Positions 12,221 through 25,448 of a stretch of DNA of 64,000 bases are shown here, in pieces. The translations under genes were made by a program, and so were the position numbers. The stretch comes from Torreya grandis (lineage: Eukaryota; Streptophyta; Pinopsida; Cupressales; Taxaceae). The stretch lies in assembly GCA_037957365.1 (NCBI GenBank), contig JARHVA010002685.1, positions 1,694,501 through 1,758,500 on the forward strand. Reading direction: 5' to 3'. Every line of letters begins with the position of its first letter. Positions within the stretch are counted from its first letter, which is position 1. Below the pieces are notes generated by a model. The model was not told the origin of the DNA, made no database searches, and saw only the letters and a program-made list of their open reading frames with translations.

Positions 12221-13638
12221 AAGGGGGAAAGTTTAAATGTTTGAAGAAGGAAACAATTTAGATAGATTGACACAAGTAATTTCAAAACTATAAAATCTAG
12301 TTATACTGACTGAGTCTCACTCTTCAGTCATAGCATAAATAGTAACCCAAGAACATCCTACTATTCCTATTATTAAAAAACATGTTGCATCCACTTCTAT
12401 ATTGACAAAAAAATATAACACAATATTTATTTTCTCTTTCTCTAATGTAAAATGAATTACTAAGGGGGAAAGTTTAAATGTTTGAAGAAGGAAACAATTT
12501 AGATAGATTGACACAAGTCATTTCAAAACTATAATATCTAGTTATACTGACTGAGTCTCACTCTTCAATCATAGCATAAATAGTAACCCAAGAACATCCT
12601 ACTATTCCTATTATTAAAAAACATGTTGCATCCACTTCTATATAGACAAAAAAATATAACACAATATTTATTTTCTCTTTCTCTAATGTAAAATGAATTA
12701 CCAAGGGGGAAAGTTTAAATGTTTGAAGAAGGAAACAATTTAGATAGATTGACACAAGTAATTTCAAAACTATAATATCTAGTTATACTGACTGAGTCTC
12801 ACTCTTCAGTCATAGCATAAATAGTAACCCAAGAACATCCTACCATTCCTATTATTAAAAAAATGTTGCATCCACTTCTATATTGACAAAAAAATATAAC
12901 ACAATATTTATTTTCTCTTTCTCTAGTTTAAAATGAATTACTAAGGGGGAAAGTTTAAATGTTTGAAGAAGGAAACAATTTAGATAGATTGACACAAGTA
13001 ATTTCAAAACTATAATATCTAGTTATACTGACTGAGTCTCACTCTTCAATCATAGCATAAATAGTAACCCAAGAACATCCTACCATTCCTATTATTAAAG
13101 AACATGTTGCATCCACTTCTATATAGACAAAAAAATATAACACAATATTTATTTTCTCTTTCTCTAATGTAAAATGAATTACCAAGGGGGAAATTTTAAA
13201 TGTTTGAAGAAGGAAACAATTTAGATAGATTGACACAAGTAATTTCAAAACTATAATATCTAGTTATACTGATTGAGTCTCACTCTTCAGTCATAGCATA
13301 AATAATAACCCAAGAACATCCTACCATTCCTATTATTAAAGAACATGTTGCATCCACTTCTATATAGACAAAAAAATATAACACAATATTTATTTTCTCT
13401 TTCTCTAACGTAAAATGAATTACCAAGGGGGAAAGTTTAAATGTTTGAAGAAGGAAACAATTTAGATAGATTGACACAAGTAATTTCAAAACTATAATAT
13501 CTAGTTATACTGACTGAGTCTCACTCTTCAGTCATAGCATAAATAGTAACCCAAGAACATCCTACCATTCCTATTATTAAAAAACATGTTGCATCCACTT
13601 CTATATATACAAAAAAAATATAACACAATATTTATTTT
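12221..13638 (+). repeat. Tandem array, about 5.9 copies of a 241-bp unit
   Basis: The marker AAGGGGGAAAGTTTAAATG (or a one-base variant) starts at 12221, 12462, 12703, 12943, 13184 and 13425, so the spacing is 241, 241, 240, 241 and 241. The last copy stops near 13638, where the sequence departs after ATATTTATTTT. Neighbouring copies differ by only a few bases (for example C/T in the TACTAT/TACCAT site, and AAC/AAT before GTAAAATG). The sense frame reads EEGNNLDRLTQVISKL then a stop, so the unit came from already broken coding sequence. 241 is not a multiple of three, so this is not a protein repeat. The repeated 65-69-codon open stretches on the minus strand are by-products of the array. 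Confidence 0.95.
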
Positions 13639-14656
13639 ATTTGAGATGTATCTACAAGGAGATGATCAGTTCTAAAGTACATAGTTTAGTTGGTTCAAAA
13701 ACTATTGCTAATTAAAGAAAGAGAACAAGGAATTGAAAAATAAACCATAATAAGATTTATAAAAACTCATGAAACTAGATTAAAAAGTTGAAGAGTTATC
13801 TCATTTTATATATATGTTATTGAGATGCAGACCACCTACTTGGGTTTCCTCTATTTACCTTGAATAACAATGGTTGAACATTGATTTATGAGAATACATT
13901 ATGATATTACATCAATGGTAATATATGATTAGTCTTTATATAATATTTTTAATGATGGTATCCTAAAGAATATGCTCAATTGTTTGAATTCTATTTGCAT
14001 AATTATGATATACCTCATAATGTAGAATAGAACCCTAATTTATATGTAGGAGATGTCTTACTCAAAGTTTTTTATTCATATCTCGCATATTAGAATAATA
14101 GGGGTAAAAAATTATTAGAATACAAGGAAAAAAAATATTATTCTTTCATGATAAGAGGAGATTCCACTAAGCTTGAGGTGATAGTATAAGAATGGGTTTC
14201 TTTAATGAAAAGAAGGGAAGTATCTTCTTGGTTTGTAAGGAAGTAAGTAGAAACTCAAAACTATTACCCTGGAATATTAAATACCATAGGAAAATATGTA
14301 TTTAGAGCTTGTGGGCATAGATGTAATGAGATTTTCCTTGAATTGAATAATAAGGAACCATTTTCTCAACATAATCTCAAATCTACCCTTGACTTAATTC
14401 ATACTCACATAGAAATTGCAAGAAGGAAGGGACTAAATTTTTTGGATATCACTTTTCATACACTGCAAGTTTGGTATACCATCTTAGACAAGACAAGATA
14501 AGTGTTGATTAATAAGGAAAAAGAAGATAGGATATGGAAATTTTTTGAGGCCCAACATGGTTTCTATGGTAATCAAAGCACAAGTGCATCGTAACTAATA
14601 CACTTTAGATTTGTGTGCATTTTTATGATGCATAAATTGGTTTCTAGAGGAAGAGT
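13639..14656 (+). pseudogene. Decayed 3' ORF remnant of gypsy element, unknown function
   Basis: The sense strand has coding-like stretches broken by stops, such as YAQLFEFYLHNYDIPHNVE near 13970 and KKYYSFMIRGDSTKLEVIV near 14130. Others are LNTIGKYVFRACGHRCNEI near 14277 and STLDLIHTHIEIARRKGLNF near 14383. They lie between the tandem array and the polypurine tract, where Athila-type elements carry an extra, sometimes env-like ORF. I see no membrane segment or signal peptide that would support an envelope function, and I recognise no domain. Confidence 0.4.
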
Positions 14657-14660
14657 AAAA

Positions 14661-14674
14661 CCTTAATTTGGGGG
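14661..14674 (+). other. Polypurine tract of gypsy element
   Basis: CCTTAATTTGGGGG directly precedes the TG of the right LTR. A G-rich run of this kind primes plus-strand synthesis and is typical next to the 3' LTR. Confidence 0.65.
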
Positions 14675-16041
14675 TGTGGTGAGACATATGAATGGAATAA
14701 TTTTAACCCTTACCTATTTACCTTTTTGGACTATAAATGTCAATGTTTCCTATATGCCTTCTAAATATCCCTATATTAAGTACTATAATAATGATGATAT
14801 ATATTAACTATGTTTATAGGAGTGAAGTTAGTTTTTTTCTTGTGATTAAAGTTTAATATGTTATCTTTTATTATGATGCTTTTACTTCTCATATTTTGTG
14901 TTGAGTAACTTGAGTGATAGGACCTACATGTATCATAACTAGAAGGTTATGTCCTGCAACAATGAAATGAAATACATATACAAATAGTCTCATCACCATA
15001 TTTCAAATAGGAACTTCATGGCCCATAAATAATAGGTTATCATCCTATAGCCACTAAGCCCTACTATAAAAAACATGGATTACTTTATGTAGCTTTCCTA
15101 ATCATGTAGTAATTATAACTACTAACCTTTTCATTGATTTTGGTCCAACAACAAAGATTATAAAATAAGCATGCATGTACCTTTATAGGAATACATGATG
15201 AGGAGGAGTTATAAAATCATACATTCCTATTAGACCGTATTTCACTCCTTATAACTTTACAACAACATCACCCCTATTTTTATCATATATCCATTGCTAG
15301 CTAGATTCTCTATTATATGAACATTATCAAGTTATTGTAATTTATTATTGACCAATAACTATATCCTCTTTTGTATATAGTATAATAGAGATGTAGGATA
15401 AGGATATTATAGAATATAGTACAAACATACATAATTTAAGTGTGATAAAGTAATATCATTTCATCAATTTTAATCTTACTATATCAATATTTAATTGTTA
15501 TAGGATATGAATAAATTCAATAGTTTGTAGTAACCATGTTTTAATTTTAAGGGAATAATTGGATCTAAAGACCAAATGAGGAGGGTCCCCTCAAGAGGAA
15601 TTTTAGGGAAGATACTAACTCGTTAGAGTAGCTAAGTAGATTATTTTTTCAAATATTCATTTCCATTCTTTAATTTAACATATGTTGTTGAGTATCAAAA
15701 ATGATTTTAGTATTGTTAATGCATGCTAATTTCTTAAGGAAGCTTCCATAAAATTTATCTACATTAAATTTTGTTTATTTCATTTAAGAAAGCTTGGTTT
15801 CCTTTCAATTTATTTATATTTTATTAATTTCACTTATGTAAGTGTGCCTATATACAATTAACAAAGTCAAGAAGTGAGTCAAGTGTGCACATATTGTGAT
15901 GTCACCTTATTGAGCCAAAAGGCCCGTGGGTTAATAATTAATAAAGTAGTCATTTTATGCACCAAGTGGTCACTTCATCTTCTGAGTAAAGGTGAGTTTT
16001 TACAATTTTTTTAGGTTTAATTGGTGGTAAAATTCTACTCA
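14675..16041 (+). repeat. 3' LTR of gypsy element
   Basis: It begins TGTGGTGAGACATATG after the polypurine tract and ends TTCTACTCA, colinear with the 5' LTR. It is 17 bp longer than that copy because of small indels. The TTAGA that follows it is the likely target duplication. Confidence 0.88.
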
Positions 16042-16046
16042 TTAGA
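16042..16046. repeat. Right target-site duplication of gypsy element (TTAGA)
   Basis: TTAGA follows the 3' LTR and matches ATAGA at 1387-1391 at four of five positions. Confidence 0.55.
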
Positions 16047-16430
16047 TGCTATAGTAATGAAAGTGAAGGAAATTTGTAGGGAGGCTTCCACTAAGTTATG
16101 AGATCCAAATTGGAGTTAGGTCAGACCCAAAAAACATTGAATTTATGGATTAGTAGCTCCAAAACAAGAGAGACAAAGGGACAAGTAAATAAAATTTGAA
16201 GTAATAATTCCTTAAAGTATTTTCAAAGAGAGCATATATTTGGGATTAAGAGACCTTGTTTAGCTAGATTGTTACTAGTAATTATTTTATCTTAGGATGT
16301 TAACCATGAAAATATGTTGACTTTAGGAGTGAGGTGTTTGACCCAAAGAGGTCTCAAATGACCTCATTCCTCATCTAAATTCAATTCCACAAGGTAGCCA
16401 GATTGATAGTGGGGCTTTCACAACTTCGTT
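16042..16430 (-). pseudogene. LINE ORF2 fragment: N-terminal part of zf-RVT region
   Basis: On the minus strand this reads LTPKVNIFSWLTS near 16325-16290, then NNLAKQGLLIPNICSL near 16275-16230. A frameshifted part follows that ends LLIHKFNVFWV near 16150-16120. This follows the plant LINE zf-RVT pattern (P-P-K-V-x-x-F-x-W-L, then N-L-x-K-R-G, a Cys-containing box, and F-x-x-x-V-W-E-L-L). The Cys box is decayed. The rest of the region, IWKARN and RNase H, is at 700-1391 on the other side of the gypsy element. I saw no RT domain further right, so the LINE copy is probably 5'-truncated near 16430, as is common for LINEs. Confidence 0.65.
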
Positions 16431-19400
16431 AAATATTAATTTATGCATTATGTGTTATTAATGGTAGAAGATCCTCTTGTCCATGTCATATCCATGTTGT
16501 GTCTATGTCATATTTTCTATAATTATTTGTTTATTCATTATAATTCATGTTATTATGAGTTATTCACCATAATATTATGATTGTGCATGTTTAATGGATC
16601 AAATTTATTGTTTTTATGTGTGGTGTCATGTTTTACATCACGCATATCTCAAATGTTTGTGTTTATATGATTTATATCATGTATATTATTTTATTATAAA
16701 TAATACATGATTCACTAACATATATAGATACATTTATCATCTATTTTAAAATTAAATTTCACAACTATACCTTATATGTAACTAACAAACAACCACATTT
16801 GCTTTTTATTAAATGTTTCATACATGATTGCAATGATCATTTTTTTATCATAGGAGATATATTATCATGTTTTTACTTTTAATTTACATGATTAAAAAAT
16901 TTTAGATGAGTTATTTATATACTTCATTCCTCATATACAAAGGACATATAAAATGGGCTTATTTAGATATTCAAACAATGTTAGACAATTTCACATTCTG
17001 AGATAAATTATATGTTTGGATGAGCTAGATTGGGTAGATTGATACATATTCTCCATGATTTTTGGGGAAAATTGAGGCACTATATGATATTTTGGGATAT
17101 ACTTTGTTATTCTATATAATTTTGATAAAAATATTGATCATATAGGGCATGGAATTTGATCATATAAATGATTTTTATATTTGTTCATGAAGAATAAATG
17201 GGAAAAGATGGTATTATGTGATCTATTTACACATGAAAATTATTTTGGGGTTTAACAAAAAGGTATACTATTACCTAGGTAAATTATGTTAAGGTTATTA
17301 AATCACTCAAGCTTTAACAATTCCTTCTCAAGATGTGATGTTGGAGAATTCACACTTATCAAGTCATAGTTTAAGTGTTTACAGTTCTATGTGGCATGTT
17401 CAACCATTTTTTTCTCAAGTCAAGTTATATAAGTGATAAACTTGTATTCAAGAAATACCATTAGGTGTATTCAAGAAATATATTTTCAATTTCAATTTCA
17501 TGTTTATCAATGATTTAGATTATTGTAGAATTATTATCATGAGGAGACATTAATATATACATTTTTATTGTAATTTTCATGTGGATAAAATGATACATTT
17601 TAGTTTTACATATCAAAATCAAGCACATTTATCAAATGTACCAAATTTTCTTATTTTTTCCTTTTAATTTATCATTTATAATATTAGACTATAATGGGGA
17701 CATATGTATAAATATAATTTATACTTTATATTGGTAGTCGCACTTTTACATACTTATATGATGCACATATATTTAACTCTTGAGCACACTTTCCATCTAT
17801 CCATCCACTCATCTACTATGTTAACCAACTCTATTCACTAGATGCATGTATTTAATATTATTTGTGTCTATATAGAAACCATTAATAATCTTAATTAAAC
17901 ATCTTCATATTTTAGATCCCTACTTTTCTCTTTAAAGATCCTACAAAAAATACTATATAGTGTTGGTTACCATAAGTGTCTCACTTTGTTGGAATTTTCT
18001 AGGAGACCTCAATGTATAAATTTCAATTGGTAAGTGTCCATTAGGTACACTTAGAAAAGTTTCATGAGTTAGTCATAGTACAAAATTATTGAAGAGTCAT
18101 CTATAAATACAAATCACCCATAAATTTATTAGTCACTTGGAAAATACAATAAACATTTAGAAACCAACTAGAACTCTTTTGTAACATCATAAAAAATGCA
18201 TACACATATCTCAAATATTTAAATATAAGCCACAAAGTAGTCCATAGAGACAAATATGAATACACTAGGTTAAATGTGCGTGGTGCCAACTATCAAAGAT
18301 CAAAATGTAGTATTGTATTATATATTATTCAATATAAGTGGGAAAAGTACATGTTTTATAGCCATATTTGGAGTATTAGAATGTATTTAATACTTAGCCA
18401 TTGAATGGGGATTCGTTACTTAAGTCCAACTAAAATATAACCATTTTTAATGGCTTCTTGTGTTTAATTAAGGATAATTAGGTTTTCAAAAAAAATAGAT
18501 AGAAAATAATTGTTTCAATCTAGGATCATAGATATTCATACACATATAATCACATTTTAGGTGTAGGATTACATCTCTCATAATTATCAGATGCCCAATT
18601 TGTGAAGGTACACTTATAATAAACCCTAATAGTGTTGGTTTCTATAGGTTTATCACTTTTAAAATAACATCTAAGAAATTTTTTATATGTTAATTATGAT
18701 TTAATAAGTGTTATCACTCTAGAGATCACCCTATTTAAAGATGTGAAAGGCACACCTTCTCTCTAACTGATATAATTAGATCTTCTCAGAGTGTGGGTAA
18801 ATCTATACTAAGAATAACCTCCTCAGAGGGATGGTTCCCATAATATTTATCTTTAAAAACTAAACCATTTTGATATTTTGGGATGAAAAGGGAGAAGGAA
18901 ATTAAAATGAAAAATCCTATGTAATGGGGTGATGCACCTGAATGTTTATTATTCTCTAAAATATTTTTAAACTTTATTAAGACACATTTATGAATCTAAA
19001 ATATATTTTTTAATTCAATCTTAAACATAAGTGTTTCAAAAGAAGGCCTAAAAGAAGCTTGCAAAGCAAATTCTATTCCTAGCTCTTCAAATGACCTGTA
19101 GACGATGAGATTTTCATAGTAGGTGAGGAGAGGACCTAATAAAATTGGATATAGATCTAAATTATATGATATTAAATAATTAAAAAAAAATACACTCTAT
19201 TGTGATCTAAAAAACATATGCAAAAAATCTTCTTTATTTGATAAATGGTGTCAATTATAATTTTTTGTTCTGCTTTCAGAAAAAATTTCAAAAATGGCTT
19301 CAAAAAGCCAATATATAAGTATAAAACATTAAATAAATCCAAATTGGAATGTAAAATATAAATATTATTCTTATTTGAGTTAAACTAAAATCCTTTTAAA

Positions 19401-22400
19401 ATATTAAATAAAGGCTTTAAAATCTTCTAAGTCTTCAAAAATTGCATGTTCTTCATTTTTGGCATAGAATTGAGAAGTGGTGGGCCCATGCTGACTTGTA
19501 AACCTTACTTACATGAAATTAATGGCATAAATTATAATATTAATCCATATTTAAAGTTATTTTAAGTTCTTTAAAGTCTTTATCTTGCATGAAAAGCATG
19601 GGAGATGCATGAAAGTAGTCAAACTAGTCAATTGAAGAGATTTGACCCTTAAAGACTAGTTCACTTGAGCTCAACTTGCATGAATTGAAATTTTTGGATT
19701 GAATTTATAATGATAAATCCACTTAAAAAAACATATATTCCATGTAATAACTCCAAAATTAATTAATTTGATAGATTTTCAAAGCCATTCTTTACTTGCT
19801 TGATTGACCAATTAGGCCTAATAGCCTATCTTCTTGCATTTGGACACCATTAAAAATTAAACAAGATGACATGAAAAATAAAAAAATAATTAAATATACC
19901 TGAAAAAACTTTTATCATCACAATATATTTGATTTTTATGAGAAAACACTCACCATTCAGTCAACAGGGTTGACTAGGCCTATTTTGCACCATTTTCCTG
20001 CAGACTAGCCATTTTGATTGAGCTAGTTGGGACACTTTTGGATTAATTTATGACCACATAATTTTTTTTAAAGAATAAAAAGTATTATTATTCAATATAA
20101 ATTTATTATATTTCATTGAACTATCTTGTACTTCATTTTACATGTTTTTTTCCACAAAAAACATGATTTTTACAATCATCTCTACATATCCATGCATGAA
20201 ATTGACATTTATAGAATAATATATGGTTTTAATTGAAATTTTAAAATTTTTTAGGTTTATCCAAGATTATTTTATGTCAATAAAATCAATTTTTTTTAAA
20301 ACTAATTTTTTGAGGGTTGAGGCGGGCTTTGAAGCCGAATCTTCAAAATGATGATTCATGAAGTACATAACTCTAAATACAAAAATATTTATATTTATGT
20401 TTATTAAACTTACCCACATAAAATATCTTAAAATATTGGGTTCCCATTAAAAATATATAAAAAATTACCATGTGGAGACATTTTCTTGTGGGGTTTTAAC
20501 TACTTTCTGAGCTAACTACACTCTTAATGATTGTTCATAAAGAAAAACCACTAAAATAGTCTCAATTTTTCATTAATTATAATTAAATATGATTAATAAA
20601 AAAATACTAAGAGTTTTAATCCAAAATCCACATGTGGTTAAAGATATGAGAATTTGAACAAGAGGCTAGGAAGGCTGTCTAGAATTGAAAAACTGAGAAT
20701 TTCACCAAAATGAAAATAACTCTTCACATTCTTCCCAATTACTAAAAAAAACATCATAGGTTCTATACCATGATATTGAAACACTCTTAAAGCACATTTT
20801 TCTTGAAAATTCAAAAAAGTACCTTTTTGGCCTTTATGCCTATTTGCTTGTAAAAACATATATGAACATGGTTTGATTAAAATTTAGAGTTTTGACACTC
20901 TTTAAATGTCTGATAATTATTTAAAAACATCAGACCATGATTTTCATACTTTTACCTAGATGTAGAAACCTATATAACACTCGAGAATGATGCCTACTCC
21001 AATGGTGATATTGAACAAACATGCTAAGGACTGTTACAAAACATAAAGTATCTCCACTCATCCAATGGTCATGAATTTTTTTTATAAGGTTATCTAACCA
21101 TGATGACCTTGTGTAAAAAATTTGAGGTCCTGAAACCACATGAAGCTCTCAAAATTCTAAAATTTTCTCTCAAAATTGATCACTATGCATGGATTGTCTA
21201 CATATTTAAAATTGAAAATGTTATTTTGAAATGATAATGACCCATTTATAATCCATTTTTGATATTTTAAAATCAAAATTAGTTATTTTAGGCCAAAATT
21301 CCCAACTTTAAAGGGCTATTGAATGACTTCTTGAAAGTTTTGAATGATAAGAGTAGTAATTTGGCCTTGACAAGTAAAATTACTAACAATAAGTTAATGA
21401 ATCACATAAAAATAATTTATAGATTTAATAATTAATTATGAAATAAACATAAAGGAATAATTAGCTAAATACATCATCCCACTCTTGATTTGTCATTTTA
21501 AAATTAAGTAATCATAATTTCAATAAACCCATTTGAATTTAGATTATTGTGTTTATTTATATAATTTATAATATTTTCATTAGTGTGTTGTTTCAATTAT
21601 TTTATATATTCAAGGATTAAAAGAAGAAAAAAATTACCATAGGGGTAGACCATTATCTATAGTCAATGGTTTTGATGTCATTTTTCCAATGGAAGTCTGC
21701 TACATTCCTTTTTTATTTATATTCATTAAATTTTCCATGATGAAGACATACATGAATCCCACATTCATTCTTTATATATCCTTAATTAAAAATGCATGAG
21801 TGCTCTCGAGAACAATTAAAAATATGAAAATTGCATAGCTAAACAACACAATAAGAAAATCAAAGTTATTAAATTTGATATTGGAGATTTAGTGTTGAAA
21901 TTGGGTTACACCCACAAAAAAGAGGGTAAATATTGACAAATATTTCTTATTTCTTATCTCATCAAAAAAATATTAAAATTTTTCATCAAAAACATCCTTA
22001 GGCCTTAGATTATAAAATAACAAAGGACACATTTACAAAGAACCAATCAATGCTCATATTCTAATACTATTATTTTTGATAGTTGTCCTTCATAGTTTTC
22101 TTTTTTATCCATTATTATTTTTATTTTGTAAAAATATCTTTCTCTTTTATAATTATTTTATTTTATTTTAATCTAATGTTTCTTGTATGGTTTTCTCTAA
22201 ATATCTTCTTGGTAACTTTGTTTTATTTATCTAAACCTTTGGGTTTCATATCACCTACTTAGCATTTCCTTTGTGTCGCCTAATATTTATCATAAAACTT
22301 TGATTTTTTTACACCCTATCACTTTTTTTTGAGACTTTGGGATCCCTTAATTATATGCCTCTTGTATTTTTTGTGAGCTTCATTATAATAGTTTGGGGAA

Positions 22401-25400
22401 ATAAACTAGGCTCTCCTAAAAACTTCCCATCCTCTACCTTATTATATTTGCCTTTAGGTTTAATACAATTTTTTACACTTTATTATCCTCATTCATATAT
22501 TTTATTATATTTTTATACATCCTTTGTTTCACTCATATGTGTTCCTCTTTTATTTTAATTTAGTTTTTTTGCATGGCTAGACCTTAGGGAGCATAGTTAG
22601 GTCATCTTATAAATTCCATATTATTATTAAAATTTACTCTTACCAACCTTAGCTATATGTCTTCTTAGAAATATAAGGAATGTATTGAGAATTATGTTTT
22701 TCACATAGATTAAATTATGTTCTCTTTTGTAAAAACTATTGTAGTCTATCTACATGTATCTCATTACATTCTAACATCTCTTAAGATAAAGTTTCAATCC
22801 TATTTCTCATTGTATCATCTTCATTTATACATTTCTTTTGATTGGGGAAACACAATAATTCTATGTTCATATTTATCTTACTTATTTTACAATTCCTATT
22901 TGGAACACCAATATTTATTTTAAGATTTCAATCATTTCTAAGGTGGAATTAAAATAACACCTAATCTTCTCAGTCTCTAGGTTCTCTTCTTTAACAACTA
23001 GGTGTAAACTCTCTTATGTTAGTCATATGAATCAAAATGGAGGAGGGTAACAAAAAAAATTAAAATTCATTATAAAAAAATATAAAAAATAAAAAAAATT
23101 CAATGTTTAAAGGAAAAATATATTACAAGAGTCAAATTCATACCAAGAGATGTGACTATATAATTTTGCATGTCCCATATCCTAGTTGAAATTCAAACTC
23201 CATAATTAAACTACAAAGAGAATCAAGATTTATTGGGGTGTAGTAAGATATTAAAAAATGGGTAAGTATGTATTATATATATCATTAGTGCACCCAATTT
23301 ATCACACAAGAATCCAATCATAATAGTAAACCATTAAATTTGTAAGGGGCCTAATGGTGAACATTTATTTCTAATCTTATTATCCCATGCTCATTATTTA
23401 TAGGTCATATTATCTAGGGCCTTTGATTTAATAATATATATGTATTTCTAATCTTATTATATTGTCATTTTTTGGTAAAGATCACATTTTTACCATAGTG
23501 GTGACTTATTTTACTTCCCTTTAATTTTTCCCTTTGATATACCTAATTATTTATAAATATATTCCATATATTTTATATCTTATTCTACATATATTTTATA
23601 CATCTTAACATTCTAATAGGTATTATTATTCAAGGGTTAATCTTTGAGCTTGACACATGAATAAAAGTTGCATCATCGAGTTATTGTGATATGTTCTCTT
23701 GGTCATTGCCTTATATGTCTAGGATTTATCTTAGTTATGTTTGGGACCTTAATTTTATATTATTTACCTTTGTTCAAGACCTCTAGTTATATTTCTAATT
23801 TCCCATCATTACTTTATGCTTTATTATCCTTTAACTTCATTTCAACTTGGGTCATCCAGACATAATTTCAACTATATTAGTTATGATCATATTCTCCTTA
23901 AATATATTTGTATTAGTTTATACGTATCATTGTATCTTGTTTAATTTCCCTTAATTTTAAAATATTTTCCAAATTTTAAATATATTTAAATCTCTTGACT
24001 TCCTTGCATATGCTCACATTGATTTTGTTACATTCTTAGCATTCTGTCATTAAATTTATTATACAGAGTATATACAACTTCCATAACCCACAAAACCAAA
24101 AAGTAAAGGCTAGTTTTTTTAGGGGAAGATAAATTGAGGTGTATATATTCTACTTTATGTTATTTTATTTATCTATCAACATTATTTTGTACCTTTGTTT
24201 TTATTGTTTTGTATTTTTGTGTTTCTTTCCCAAAGAACTATCCCACAATACATAATTATGACACATGATGGGATTTTAGTGAGGAATATGTGTAAACTTA
24301 TATTTTTTAGATGTTAATGATATATTTTTTAGGACTTGTTGACACATAAATATTTTAAAGTACATGTTATAAGGAGTGCACTGGGAAATGGGTGGGATTA
24401 GTCCATGGTGCTTTTGAGAGATGTTCATATTATCCTATTACATCTAATTGGCATCATAATCATAAATTTGTTTCTACTTATTATCTTTTATGTTTCTTTT
24501 CTTTTCATTCCTCTTACTTTACTTTGCATCTTTAATTTTTCCTACTAGATCAATCTATATTGATCTAGTTATATATCATCCTATATATTTTCTAGTGGAT
24601 GATCTTGATTTACCATGTCTATTACGTCACTTGAGAAACATTCCTACTAAATTCATCTTGATAAGTTTATTTATCTATAAGTGTTTACTATATCAGCATG
24701 ACTAACCTAATATTATGTCATTCCTGATTCATTATACTACATCAATCTAGGTTGATTCTATCGATATTTTAACTATTAAAATTTAAGGAATTTTATTGAT
24801 ATTTATAGGTTTCATTGATGCCATTTTCAAATAAGGACAACACTCATATGTTTTTCTTCAACATTAAAATATTTATCTAAGTATATAAGATAAATTAGGA
24901 GATAGAATTTAATTCTTCTTGAGGTCTAATTTTGCTCAAGGTGATTGAATATTAATGGAAAGAAGTTAAACCAAGGATACTTAGGTATTAATATTTGCCA
25001 TTTGATTCATGTACATAAAAAATATACTACATAGCCACACTAAATCCAAGTGAAAAATTGATGCCCAAAAATTTTTACTCAAGGTAATTATCCTTATACC
25101 TAATCTCTTTATTTTATTTACTTTAGTGGTAGATATATAATGCATATTGCTAGAGTAGTATATTTTTATCACTTCTCTCTTTGCCTAGATTATATTTATC
25201 CTTATATTATTGTATTGTGTATATACCTATGAATACAACCATACTTTAGATTTAATTTTACATGTCTGGGTTAATTTTCACTAACTTTTCATATAAATGC
25301 AATACTATTAACCATTTAGCATTTAAATATTATTATATTAGGTTATCACAATATTTGATCTAATTTTACCTTATTTATATATTTTTTGCATGTGATTTCA

Positions 25401-25448
25401 TTATTATATTATTGATGCATTATTACAAAAAAAAATTATCCCATACCC
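16431..25448. other. 9 kb of AT-rich sequence without recognisable genes
   Basis: I found no domain on either strand. Two places have an LTR-like look without a partner repeat. Around 17960-18290 there is TGTTGGTTACC followed about 140 bp later by CTATAAATACAAATC. Around 18630-18830 there is TGTTGGTTTC and a later TATTTAAAG. They may be solo LTRs, but this is weak. 22000-24900 is strongly pyrimidine-rich on the plus strand and gives no coherent protein on either strand. Confidence 0.3.
24545..24568. repeat. Perfect 10-bp inverted repeat
   Basis: The arms CTAGATCAAT (24545-24554) and ATTGATCTAG (24559-24568) are perfect reverse complements separated by CTAT. This short cruciform-capable site lies in otherwise featureless AT-rich DNA and may be chance. 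Confidence 0.6.

Larger units (their letters stand above)
1392..16041 (+). mobile_element. Degenerate full-length Ty3/gypsy LTR retrotransposon, 14.65 kb
   Basis: Two direct repeats of about 1.36 kb (1392-2741 and 14675-16041) bound an internal region holding, in order, a primer binding site, gag, protease, RT, RNase H, integrase, a 5-kb 3' region and a polypurine tract just before the right LTR. This is the Ty3/gypsy order, with integrase after RNase H. The RT and integrase motifs, the large size and the long region after integrase point to the Athila/Tat side of the family; that placement is tentative. Every domain carries stops or frameshifts, so the element cannot act on its own. It sits in a minus-strand LINE, whose zf-RVT region it interrupts. 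LTR divergence, by eye about 20 percent, indicates a very old insertion. Confidence 0.9.

Noticed and set aside
12317..13489. Series of near-identical 65-69-codon open stretches on the minus strand
   Set aside because: They repeat only because the underlying 241-bp unit repeats. They lie antisense to the element, have no domain, and the sense strand carries the decayed coding signal.
12221..13638. CRISPR array
   Set aside because: The unit is a 241-bp head-to-tail tandem repeat without unique spacers, inside a plant retrotransposon.
13639..14656. Envelope gene of a retrovirus-like element
   Set aside because: The position fits, but I see no signal peptide, transmembrane segment or other envelope feature, so only an unknown ORF remnant is called.
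22337..24705. Hydrophobic open stretches (for example 22337-22558, 22717-22923, 24490-24705) suggesting membrane proteins
   Set aside because: T-rich DNA encodes Phe/Leu/Ile runs by chance. There is no gene context, no homologous motif and no length.
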